Source: Saprospiraceae bacterium
Lineage (GTDB): Bacteria; Bacteroidota; Bacteroidia; Chitinophagales; Saprospiraceae
NCBI GenBank assembly: GCA_016706365.1
Contig: JADJJU010000009.1
Location: 144,501 to 208,500, forward strand
Direction of reading: 5' to 3'
Length of the DNA: 64,000 nt
The notes beneath the pieces are model-generated. The model did no database searches. It saw nothing but the letters and a program-made list of their open reading frames with translations, and was not told the DNA's origin. Shown piece after piece: positions 39,057 to 49,200 of this stretch (its first letter is position 1; every line of letters starts with the position of its first letter). The position numbers and the translations under genes are program-made.

Positions 39057-41346
39057 ATGAAATTCAGCGCTATGGAAAAATTCGTTATAAAAAGAAATGG
39101 AAATTATCACCCATTTAGCTGGTATAAAATTGAAGCAGCCATTGAAAAAGGATTTGGCAGCGTCATGCAGGAAACTGACCCGCAAGTCATCGGGCAAGTG
39201 TCAAAAGCTCTTGAAAGTAAAGTAACATGGGCCGTTGAAGAAATCCAGGACATAATTGAGAAAGTGATTTTCGAAGCCGGGCATTTCGAGGTTCTGAAAT
39301 CATTTGTCTTGTACCGGCATACACGCAAAATGCAAAGAGATCATGTTAACGGAATGGAAGAAAATACAACCTATGTAAACAGCACCCAAACAATCGAAGA
39401 ATATACAGGTAAATCTGACTGGAGAATTCATGCTAACGCAAATACATCTTATTCTAATGCAGGACTGGTCAATAATGTATCGGGAAAGATCATTGCTAAT
39501 TTCTGGCTGGATGCGGTGTATAGTAAAGAAGAAGGCTATGCACACAGGAATGCAGATATTCATATCCACGATCTGGATTGTCTTACCGGCTATTGTGCCG
39601 GCTGGAGCCTGAGAGTATTACTCAATGAAGGATTCAATGGAGTCAGAGGGCGTGTAGAAAGCAGGGCTCCATCGCATTTCAGGGAAGCATTGGGACAAAT
39701 GGCCAATTTTCTTGGTATTTTGCAAAGCGAGTGGGCAGGTGCTCAGGCATTCAGCTCCTTTGACACTTATTTGGCACCTTATATTTTCAAAGATAATCTC
39801 AGTTATCACGATGTTCTGAAGGCAATCAGAAGTTTTATCTACAATCTCAATGTCCCTGCCAGATGGGGGCAATCGCCATTTACAAACATTACACTGGATT
39901 GGGTTGCTCCTGAGGATTTAAAAACGCAAATCCCAACAAATAATGACCTTCATTTATTCTCAGGAATAACTGATCCTCAATTTATTGAACGGGTGAAAGG
40001 CAGAGGTGTTGATCATCCTGAAGCCTGCACTTATGCTCATTTCCAGCAAGAAATGAATATGATAAATAAAGCCTACTACACTGTTATGACGGAGGGAGAT
40101 GCCCAGGGGCAGCCTTTTACCTTTCCAATTCCCACTGTCAACATAACTGAACAATTTGACTGGTATGGAGAAAATACTGATTTGCTGTTTGAAAATACTG
40201 CCAAAATTGGTTCATCCTATTTTCAAAATTTCATAGGTAGCCAGTATATGTTTGATGAAAATGGGAGCAGGATTGAAAATCCTTACGCATATAAGCCAAA
40301 TGCTGTTCGAAGTATGTGTTGCCGGCTCCAATTGGATCTGAGAGAACTTTTAAAAAGAGGTAACGGACTGTTTGGGAGCGCAGAAATGACGGGCAGTATA
40401 GGAGTTGTTACTATAAATATGGCCAGGCTGGGCTATTTATATAAAAATGATAAGCCGGGTTTATTCAAGCGTATTGAAATTCTGCTTAATCTGGCCAAAT
40501 CCACGCTGGAAAAGAAAAGGAAATTTATCGGGGAAATGTACGACAGGGGTTTATTCCCATATACAAAAAGGTATTTGCCCAACTTTAAAAATCACTTTTC
40601 AACAATAGGTGTGAATGGAATGAATGAAATGATACTCAATTACTCTGATGGACTGGATGATATGACTAAACCCGTGGGTATATCCCTTACGGCAGAAGTA
40701 CTGGATTTTATACGCAAAAAAATGCAGGAATTTCAGGTGGAAACCGGAAATCTCTATAATCTGGAAGCATCACCGGCAGAGGGAGCAACTTACAGATTTG
40801 CAAAGGAAGATGCCAAACGGTATGATGATATAATGCAGGCAGGTTTTGGAGAAAATATTTATTACACCAACAGCTCTCAAATACCGGTCGATCATACTGA
40901 AGATCCTTTTGAAGCATTATTGCTGCAAGATGAGCTTCAATGTAAATATACGGGTGGTACAGTGCTGCATTTATATATGAGAGAGAAAATCAGCAGCGCT
41001 GAGGCATGCAGACAGTTTGTAAAAAAGGTATTAACAAATTTCCGCTTACCCTACATCACAGTAACACCGGTTTTCAGTGTTTGCCCCAAACACGGCTATT
41101 TGCCCGGAGAGCATGAGTTTTGTCCCAATTGCGACGATGAATTAATTAATAAAATCAAATACAATGAAAAAAACGAAAATTTCTGAAATCGAATTGAAGC
41201 TTTCAAATGATGAAAGAACAAAATGCCTTGTATACACCAGAGTGATGGGATATCATCGTCCGGTAGAGAGTTTTAATACCGGCAAAAAAGGAGAGCATAT
41301 GCAACGAAAACATTTTACATCCTGTGATGGCAAATCCAATTTATAA
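39057..41346 (+). CDS. nrdD: Anaerobic ribonucleoside-triphosphate reductase NrdD (class III), one frameshift
   Basis: Oxygen-sensitive glycyl-radical enzyme making dNTPs without oxygen. N-terminal ATP-cone (FVIKRNGNYHPFSWYKIEAA), catalytic barrel, and C-terminal zinc-binding cysteines (SVCPKHGYLPGEHEFCPNCD). The first ORF stops at 41186, before the radical site; the frame shifts in the A7 run at 41167-41173, and the other frame continues ISEIELKLSNDERTKCLVYT, then RVMGYHRPVESFNTGKKGEH with the radical Gly in RVMGY, ending at 41346. Joined length about 760 residues. The start may be MEKFVIKRNG at 39069. It overlaps nrdG by about 20 bp. Confidence 0.9.
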
Positions 41347-42008
41347 TATTACCCCGTTTTCGCTCCTGGATTACCCTGATAAAATTTCCTGCATATTGTG
41401 GTTTGCCGGCTGTAACATGCGTTGCGGCTATTGCTACAATCCGGAGATAGTCACAGGGCAGGGCAGAATAGCAATTGAGGAGGTAAAGCAATTTCTCAGC
41501 AGCAGAACTGGCTTGCTGGACGCCGTAGTGTTCAGCGGTGGTGAATGTACTTCGCACAAGAGTATTTTTGAACTGGCCGGAATGGCAAAGGATATGGGTC
41601 TCAGTGTAAAAATTGATACAAATGGCTCGCATCCCGCTGTGATAAAATGGCTGATCGATGAAAAACTCGTGGATTACATTGCCCTGGATTTTAAAGCTTT
41701 ACCTTCTCAGTTTTTAAAAATAACAGGTAAAAAACTTGTTTCAGCCCTTTGAAAATACACTGGCAATTTTAACGGATGAGCAAGTGGAATTTGAAGTTCG
41801 GACTACTGTTCATTCTGATCTGATCTCTGATGAAGAGCTGGAGATGATGGCGTGGTATTTATATGAAAAAGGTTACAGAAGCAAGAATTACTATCTGCAA
41901 AGCTTTGTAAATGGAACTGAAACAATTGAAAAACTTGGTTATTCAACACCTTGTCGATTTGAAATTGGCAATGCACCTGCTGACTTTCCTGTTATCGTTT
42001 TCAGATGA
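41327..42008 (+). CDS. nrdG: Anaerobic RNR activating radical-SAM protein NrdG, one frameshift
   Basis: Radical SAM enzyme that makes the glycyl radical on NrdD. Begins ANPIYNITPFSLLDYPDKIS, then WFAGCNMRCGYCYNPEI with the C-x3-C-x2-C [4Fe-4S] site, and VFSGGECTSHKSIFEL (GGE motif). The frame changes in the A6 run at 41729-41734; one fewer A gives ITGKNLFQPFENTLAILTDE and the protein runs to 42008. About 226 residues. It overlaps the nrdD end, so they are translationally coupled. Confidence 0.88.
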
Positions 42009-42107
42009 AACCGATCAAACAAATTGTCAGCAGAATGCATCACCTTCTCCCAAATTAAACCAACTTCTTTCCGATTACATTAAACCGGTTCAAATTGAAA
42101 TGAAAAA

Positions 42108-42878
42108 TCAATTATTTACTGTTTCAGCCGAAACATTACTCATCGCTAAAGCTCTTGGAAAGAGAATATTATTCTCCAGATGTATATGCACGTGAAGGTC
42201 AGATTCAAACTCTTTCAGCATGGCGTATGCAACACTATAGGTAGTGCAACCGTCTGCTGGGACTGTATAGCCACCTGTCAGGTTTTCTATCTCTCTAAAT
42301 CTATCGCCTTCCTGTTCATGATCAGCATTCATTGCACTTATAATGTTCGGTAAAGCTTGTATTTCAGAAACATCAGTATTTCCTTTTTCAAATCGCTGAG
42401 TAAGGAATTTGATCATTGGAAATAAAACTTGTTCTTCTTTCGCCATATGTGTGAGAAGATCCTCAGTCGAAGCAGTAAAAAGGTTCCTGACTTCAAACAA
42501 TTCCGGATGCACATTTCCATGAACTTTACATAATTTGTCTAATAAATTGACCAGGACCTGGGAATGCTCATTGACGTATCTGTGATGGACCTTCACTATA
42601 TAATCTACCAACAAATCCAATGGCAATTCTTTGAAAGAAATAACTCCGTTTTCCTTTTTGGAGTTAATGACATTGAGGAGTTGGTCTAGCAGCAGGGTAG
42701 GAGCAAGGTCTGATTTTAGACAGACTTCTTTGATTGTTTTAGATCCTTTGCAACAAAAATCAATTCCATGTTTGTTGAATACCCGGGCGCTTCTGAAATC
42801 ATGTGCAACAATTTGCCCTACCGGTGTATCCTCATCGATAGTAAGAGCTTTCTGGTGATCTGATGCTATGTTTATCAT
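42108..42878 (-). CDS. ric: RIC/ScdA/YtfE di-iron protein (repair of iron centers)
   Basis: Hemerythrin-like di-iron protein that repairs Fe-S clusters damaged by NO or oxidants. 256 residues. The N-terminal DUF542 domain has GQIVAHDFRSARVFNKHGID and FCCKG with the Cys pair; the hemerythrin domain follows with YIVKVHHRYVNEH, LLTHMAKEEQVLFPMI, NADHEQEGDRF and DLHVHIHLENNILFPRAL, supplying the His/Glu ligands. It is divergent from the Rrf2 gene and shares its operator region; it converges with nrdG. Confidence 0.93.
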   Translation of the reverse strand: MINIASDHQKALTIDEDTPVGQIVAHDFRSARVFNKHGIDFCCKGSKTIKEVCLKSDLAPTLLLDQLLNVINSKKENGVISFKELPLDLLVDYIVKVHHRYVNEHSQVLVNLLDKLCKVHGNVHPELFEVRNLFTASTEDLLTHMAKEEQVLFPMIKFLTQRFEKGNTDVSEIQALPNIISAMNADHEQEGDRFREIENLTGGYTVPADGCTTYSVAYAMLKEFESDLHVHIHLENNILFPRALAMSNVSAETVNN

Positions 42879-43185
42879 AATGTGTGATATTATATATTAA
42901 AAAATTGTTATTTGATATTTTGCATGACTTCAAAGCCTGTTAGATTAATAACTCTGAAGCTTATTCCCGCACTCTAAGGTGACCTTAAGATTACTCGTGT
43001 TGTAAATATAATCTTATTTAAGACATATTAGTCTTAATTAAATGTTATATTTACGCGATTTTACATTATTATGACCTGAATTGGTTGATTTGAGAAAGAA
43101 ACAAACAAGAATTTGGCCATAGAAACATTAATAATTTAATACATTTATTGCTTAATTAAGCTTCACAAGTCTCAACAACATTCAC
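42879..43185. promoter_or_regulatory. Divergent ric / rrf2 promoter with the most perfect operator copy
   Basis: TTAAGACATATTAGTCTTAA at 43018-43037 is a perfect palindrome in its arms (TTAAGAC / GTCTTAA, 6-nt centre). It is flanked on both sides by TATATTTA -7-like elements: 43010-43003 on the minus strand toward ric (7 nt away) and 43046-43053 on the plus strand toward rrf2 (8 nt away). One bound dimer could thus close both promoters. Leaders of about 115-130 nt would result. Confidence 0.62.
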
Positions 43186-43632
43186 ATGTCTCTAAGAATT
43201 TTTTCCAATTCAAGCGTGTACGCATTAAGAGCTCTGATGTATCTGGTGTCCAGGAGAGAAAAGCAGAAGTATATCAGCATCAAGGAAATGTCTGAGACGC
43301 TTGATATTTCCTTTCATTTTCTCACTAAAGCCTTGCAACCATTAACTCACAAGGGAATCTTAATGTCCAGCAGAGGACCGGCCGGTGGGGTCAGCTTTTT
43401 AAAAGCACCGGAGGAGGTTACACTTATGGAGATTATTCTGATCCTGGAAGGAGAGGATTTTTTCAAATCCTGCATGCTGGGCCTCGAGGGATGCGGTCAT
43501 CAAAGACCATGTCCTGTGCACGGCGTATGGATGGATATAAAATCTATCCTGATGAAAGAGTTTTCTTCTATTTCTCTGGCGATGATTGGAGACAAAACTG
43601 TCATGCAGCATCTGAGGCTGATGAATTTGTAG
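43186..43632 (+). CDS. Rrf2-family transcriptional regulator with putative Fe-S cluster cysteines
   Basis: 148 residues. N-terminal winged helix (SNSSVYALRALMYLVSRREK; ISIKEMSETLDISFHFLTKA; SSRGPAGGVSF) as in IscR/NsrR/RsrR. Three cysteines, Cys96, Cys103 and Cys109 (C-x6-C-x5-C in SCMLGLEGCGHQRPCP), fit the cluster-binding loop of this family. Its neighbour ric repairs nitrosative damage, so NO sensing of NsrR type is likely. I infer that it represses its own gene, ric, tnaA and perhaps nrdD and the nos genes through the shared palindrome. Confidence 0.87.
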   Translation: MSLRIFSNSSVYALRALMYLVSRREKQKYISIKEMSETLDISFHFLTKALQPLTHKGILMSSRGPAGGVSFLKAPEEVTLMEIILILEGEDFFKSCMLGLEGCGHQRPCPVHGVWMDIKSILMKEFSSISLAMIGDKTVMQHLRLMNL

Positions 43633-43901
43633 CATCTACACTATATTATATGTGAGTAAAAAGCGGTTGATTTTATAATCGCAAAGTATCCCGAGGCTAA
43701 ACTCAGCCCCGACCCCTCTCGTGGAAAGTTTTCATCAGGAGCCAAAAGCTAATGCCCAACAGCCAACAGTAAATAGCTTTCTTCATTTATTTCACAATCA
43801 TATATATGTTTTTTAATATTTATTATTAGCTTCGCCGCTGGAACGTTAATGCAGGCTTTTAACTGCAGTTCCAAAGCTCAATAAATAAAGAAGAACACTG
43901 G

Positions 43902-44695
43902 ATGGAAAATTATCAACAGCTTCTCAGAAAAATTCTGGACGAAGGAGTAGATAAGTCTGATCGCACAGGAACAGGTACCAGAAGCCTGTTTGGATATCAG
44001 ATGCGCTGGGACTTGCAGCAAGGTTTTCCACTTGTTACCACCAAAAACTTCATCTCAGGTCCATCATCTATGAATTGCTCTGGTTTTTGAAGGGCGATAC
44101 CAATATTAATTATCTCAAAGAAAATCAGGTCAAAATCTGGGATGAATGGGCAGATGAAAACGGCGATCTGGGTCCTGTCTATGGCAAACAATGGCGCAGC
44201 TGGGAAACTAAAAGTGGGAGAGTGGTGGACCAGATTTCGGAAGCACTTCATCTAATAAAAAATCAACCGGATTCCAGAAGAATAATTGTCAGCGCATGGA
44301 ATGTAGGAGATTTGCCGGATATGGCGCTGGCTCCATGTCATTGTCTTTTCCAGTTTTATGTAGCTAATGGTAAATTATCCTGTCAATTGTATCAGCGTTC
44401 AGCAGATGTATTCTTAGGTGTTCCATTTAATATTGCATCATATGCCCTGTTGACTCATATGATGGCGCATGTGTGCGGACTGGAGGCAGGTGATTTTGTT
44501 CATACTTTTGGGGATGTTCATTTGTATCACAATCACATGGAACAGGCGCTGGCACAATTAGAAAGAACACCCAGAAAATTACCGGTATTGAGAATCAATC
44601 CAAATGTAAATGATTTGTTCAATTTTAATTATGAAGACTTTACAATTGAAAACTATGACCCCTATCCTGCAATTAAAGCACCGGTCGCTATTTAG
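43902..44695 (+). CDS. thyA: Thymidylate synthase ThyA, one frameshift
   Basis: Converts dUMP to dTMP with methylene-THF. ENYQQLLRKILDEGVDKSDR-TGTGTRSLFG at the start; the catalytic Cys is in MALAPCHCLFQFYV, and RSADVFLGVPFNIASYALL and HLYHNHMEQ are standard. The frame breaks in the A5 run at 44043-44047: with six A the text reads VTTKKLHLRSIIYELLWFLK, the invariant family sequence. Joined length 264, identical to the E. coli size class. Since no thyX is visible and the rest is perfectly conserved, I regard the break as a sequence error. Confidence 0.92.
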
Positions 44696-44753
44696 ATGTG
44701 ATCTAAATAATGCAGAGATTTCTAATATTTAGTTAAAATGATAGGCTCAATTG

Positions 44754-44761
44754 TATTTTTG
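44754..44761 (+). promoter_or_regulatory. Putative -7 element of the alternative complex III operon
   Basis: TATTTTTG fits TAnnTTTG. It would put transcription start near 44768, which argues that ATGs at 44773 and 44797 are too early and that actA begins at 44821 or 44833. Confidence 0.4.
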
Positions 44762-44820
44762 CTGACCAAAGTATGACAATAGGACTTACTATATTTATGA
44801 ATGTATCATCTCATCAGATT

Positions 44821-46233
44821 ATGTCAACGAATATGTTAAAATCAAAGTGGCTGACTGTCAAATTATTAACATTCCTTTTATTCCTGGTTTTGCCTTTATT
44901 TGTGCAGGCGCAACCGGATATCGAGAACGGTAAAACACTTTTCAGAAATCAGTGTGGTGCTTGTCATGCAAAGGATATGAAAAGCAAATTGACTGGTCCT
45001 GCATTGGGAGGCTCCGAGGAAAGATGGGGAAACCAGGAAGAATTGTATAGTTGGATAAGAAATTCCCAGGCAATGATTGCTGACGGCCATCCGCGTGCCA
45101 ATGAGCTTTGGAATCAATATAAGCCAGTGGTTATGACACCATTCCCAAATCTGACTGACGATGAGATCGCTTCCATACTATTGTATGTTAATGGTGTTTA
45201 CACAGGTACTTACGGAGCTCCAACCGGAGTTGCGGCTGCACCGGGTGCAGTTGTGGAAGAAGAATCAAGCAATACAATATACTTCATACTACTGGGAGTT
45301 TTAATCATACTGGCATTATTATTATCTACTATTCTTTCCAATCTGAATTATTTGTCCAAAAGAGGGGATGGAGAAGTAGATGTAAAGAGAAAAACTTTAT
45401 TCGATACACTTACCAGTAAAGGTGTCATAGCATTTGTAATATTCGCATTGGTTGTATTGGGTGGTTATACTACAGTTAATAACGCTATCAACCTGGGAAG
45501 ACAGCAGGGATATGCTCCGGAACAACCAATCAAATTCTCTCACACAGTCCACGCGGGTACACATAAAATCGATTGTCAGTACTGCCACGATGGAGCCAGA
45601 AGATCAAAGCAATCCGTCATCCCGGCAGCAAGTACCTGTATGAATTGCCACAAAGCTATTAAAGTGGGATCTCAATATGGAACTGGGGAATTGACAAAAA
45701 TATTTGCTTCAATTGGTTACGATCCATCAACAGACAAGTACATTGAAAATTATGACAATCTGACTGAAGAACAGATAGAAGTGATTTACAAAAAGTGGAT
45801 CGGTGATCAATATGTATTAGAAAATGGGGGTCTTGATAAAACCGGTGAGGAAATGATGGTAGATCAATGGGACGAGATCAAAACTTCCCTGACTTCTGAT
45901 ATGAAGAAGAAAATTCAGGGTCCTATCGAATGGATTAGAATCCATAATCTCCCCGACCATGCTTACTTCAATCACGCACAACACGTGTCGATCGGTAAAG
46001 TTGAATGTCAGACCTGCCACGGTAAAGTAGAAGAAATGGAAACGGTACGACAGTACTCACCATTATCTATGGGCTGGTGTATCAACTGCCATAGACAGAC
46101 AGAAGTGAAGTTCAACGATAATGAATACTATCAAAACTATATTCGCTATCATGAAGAACTCAAATCCGGCAAACGGACCGGAGTGACAGTGGAAGAAATA
46201 GGTGGATTGGAATGTCAAAAATGCCACTATTAA
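44821..46233 (+). CDS. actA: Alternative complex III subunit ActA with fused extra cytochrome c domain
   Basis: Multiheme c-type cytochrome subunit of the quinol:electron acceptor oxidoreductase. Signal/anchor LLTFLLFLVLPLFVQA, then a mono-heme domain (CGACH), a membrane helix (IYFILLGVLIILALLLSTIL), a second helix, and a multiheme domain with CQYCH, CMNCH, CQTCH, CINCH and CQKCH. Six CxxCH in total: ActA is usually pentaheme, so the N-terminal cytochrome c domain with its own anchor is the added part. First gene of a long operon. Start at 44821 (MSTNMLKSK) or 44833 (MLKSK). Confidence 0.9.
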   Translation: MSTNMLKSKWLTVKLLTFLLFLVLPLFVQAQPDIENGKTLFRNQCGACHAKDMKSKLTGPALGGSEERWGNQEELYSWIRNSQAMIADGHPRANELWNQYKPVVMTPFPNLTDDEIASILLYVNGVYTGTYGAPTGVAAAPGAVVEEESSNTIYFILLGVLIILALLLSTILSNLNYLSKRGDGEVDVKRKTLFDTLTSKGVIAFVIFALVVLGGYTTVNNAINLGRQQGYAPEQPIKFSHTVHAGTHKIDCQYCHDGARRSKQSVIPAASTCMNCHKAIKVGSQYGTGELTKIFASIGYDPSTDKYIENYDNLTEEQIEVIYKKWIGDQYVLENGGLDKTGEEMMVDQWDEIKTSLTSDMKKKIQGPIEWIRIHNLPDHAYFNHAQHVSIGKVECQTCHGKVEEMETVRQYSPLSMGWCINCHRQTEVKFNDNEYYQNYIRYHEELKSGKRTGVTVEEIGGLECQKCHY

Positions 46234-46272
46234 GATTTATAAATAAGAGCCATTTTTCTTACTTAAAGGATA

Positions 46273-49200
46273 TTGATATCAATGAAAGATTATACTAAAG
46301 CCTGGATAAGTGCAGATGACCTGGAACAAACACCTGAGTTTGTAGCTGGTGCAGAACAAGAATTTTTCAACCTACCTGTGTTGAATGACCTTAGTTCTGA
46401 CAATGTTGTCTCCAAACAATCAAGTGGAACTAATCGAAGAGACTTCCTTAAGTATCTTGGATTCAGTCTTGGAGCAGCTACAATCGCTGCTGCTTGCGAA
46501 ACTCCGGTAAGAAAAGCAATTCCTTATGTAACAAAACCTGATTCTATAGTACCCGGTGTAGCCGTGTATTATGCTTCTACCGTACTTCGCGGTGGAGATT
46601 GGGTTCCTGTTCTTGTAAAAACACGTGAAGGTCGCCCTATCAAAATAGAAGGAAACACTGGAAGCAAGACAACCGGAGGTGGAACAAGCGCCCGTTCTCA
46701 GGCATCTGTTCTTGATTTGTATGACGTATACAGACTCAGACATCCGGGTAAAGTGACTGAAAAGGCCCAGGTGGAAGAAATGAGTTGGGAGGAAGTTGAT
46801 AAAGCAATTTCAGGAAAACTGACTGCAACTTCAAGAGTTAGACTACTTTCTAATACCTTAATGAGCCCTTCAGCTCAGTCTGCGATCAATGATTTCAAGA
46901 AAAAGTACAGTAATACAGTTCATGTAAGCTATGATCCGGTTTCCGCTTCAGCTTTATTGGATGCAAATAATTTATCCTTTGGTCAAAGAGTAGTTCCTTC
47001 ATACGATTTCAGCAAAGCTGATGTTGTAGTGACTTTTGGAGCTGACTTTTTGGGTACCTGGATTTCTCCTGTGGAATTTGCGCATCAGTGGTCCCGAACC
47101 AGAAAAGTAGGAAGAGAAGGACAAAACACTATGTCACGTCTGATTGCTGTTGAAGCCATGATGTCTCTAACAGGATCAAATGCTGATCACCGTGTCTTGA
47201 TCAAGCCATCAGAGCAAGGTCTTGCCATTGCTACCCTTCACCAGGCAATAACTGCTGCAAAAGGCGGCGGATCTGTTAGTGTAAGTGGTGCATTTGCGAA
47301 TGAAAAAGCAAAGGCTCAAATCGAAAATGCTGCTAAAGACCTTCTTGCTGCAGCATCCGCAGGAAAAGGAACTTTGGTTGTTTCAAATTCTAATAATGTT
47401 GCTGAGCAGCAATTGATCAATCATATAAATTCGCTTCTGGGTAATTATGGTAATACGATAGATTTAGGAAATTACTCACTTCAAAGACAAGGTAGTGACA
47501 AGGCCGTTGTTGACTTGCTTGCTGAAATGAATTCAGGTGGAGTTGATGCTTTGATCGTACTGGATGATGCGAATCCTGCATTTGATTTGCCTGAAGCTGA
47601 TCAGTTTAAATCTGCAATGGGCAAAGTAGGTCTACGGGTTTCACTATCAGGATATCCAAACGAAACGCTTGCTGTATGTGACTACTCATGTCCTTCCAGC
47701 CATTCCTTGGAGTCTTGGGGGGATGCCCAGCCAAAAAGAAATGTATACAGTTTAATTCAACCTACAATAGCGCCACTTTTCAAAACCAGACAATACGAAA
47801 TGTCTCTTTTGAAATGGGCAGATGCACTTCCGGTAGTTACCGGAAATGATCATCCCTACTATGCTTACGTTCAAAAAGTATGGGGAGAGATAGTATTTAC
47901 AAAACAAAACGCCTTCAGCACATTCCGCTCATTCTGGGATAGTACTTTGCATGATGGTATTTTAGAAATAGATTCAAATGGAACTGGAAGCGCAAGTTTC
48001 TCCGGAGATGCTGCTTCACTTGGTTCACAAGTCAGTAAACCATCTGCCAGTGAATTAGAATTAGCCGTTTATGAATCAGTAGGTCTTGGTGGAGGTCAAT
48101 ATGCTTCGAATCCATGGTTGCAGGAGTTACCTGACCCAATCACGAGAGCCTGCTGGTCCAATTATGTTTGCGTTCCTGTTAAATGGGATGGCAAAAGCAG
48201 ATTTTCTGTATTGAATGATTTGAAAGAGGATGGAAATTTAGTGGATTTAACACTCGGAGAGCAAACCTACAGACTTCCAATCGTAAAGCAATTCGGGCTA
48301 TTGCAACAAACTGTAGGAGCAGCTTTAGGATTTGGTAGAGAAATTGCCGGAAAGGCAGGTTCTGAGGTTGGAAAAAATCTTTACAGTAGCCTTAAGCGTG
48401 ATGCTGCAGGATATACTCAATACTACATTGCAGATGCTCAGGTGAGTGGCAAAGTAGGTCACGATTCTGAATTTGCGACAGTTCAGCATCATCATACAAT
48501 GGGTGTGAAGGGCATTGATGAGACTATTAATGAGCTGATCAATGTGGATGAGAAAGCCGTGATGACTATCGGAAATGGATTCCAGGGAGGTTTGACGAAG
48601 AGATCCATTCTTCGCTCTGCTAACTTTGATAAATTGGATGCAGCCGCTGAAACCTTAATTCACGAACGCGAACATCATCAGAAACTGAACTCGTATGGAT
48701 TATACCCGGGACATGATGATCAATATCACCTAGGGCATCATTGGGGAATTGCAGTTGACCTTACTTCATGTATAGGGTGTGCGGCATGTCAGGTGGCATG
48801 TATTTCTGAGAATAATGTTCCGGTAGTGGGCAAGAAAGAAGTAAGTCGTCACCACGAAATGACCTGGCTTAGAATTGACAGATACTACTATGGAGATGTA
48901 GAAAGCCCAAATGTGGTATATCAACCAATGATGTGCCAGCACTGCGACAATGCTCCGTGTGAGAACGTTTGTCCGGTAGCTGCAACCAGTCACAGCTCAG
49001 AAGGTCTAAATCAAATGACATACAACAGATGTGTAGGTACAAGATATTGCGCCAACAACTGTCCTTATAAAGTGAGAAGATTCAACTGGCTGGATTACAC
49101 AACAGCAGACCTTTTCCCTGTAAATGAAAATGACCCGTTCAAGGAGGACACACCATATTATGGTGACAATCTTACAAGAATGGTACTCAACCCTGACGTG

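Noticed and set aside
41164..41346. Separate 60-codon ORF after nrdD
   Set aside because: It encodes the glycyl-radical tail (RVMGY) of NrdD in another frame; it is the end of nrdD after a homopolymer frameshift.
41911..42195. 94-codon plus-strand ORF overlapping nrdG and ric
   Set aside because: Out of frame over nrdG and antisense to ric, no family resemblance; a shadow ORF.
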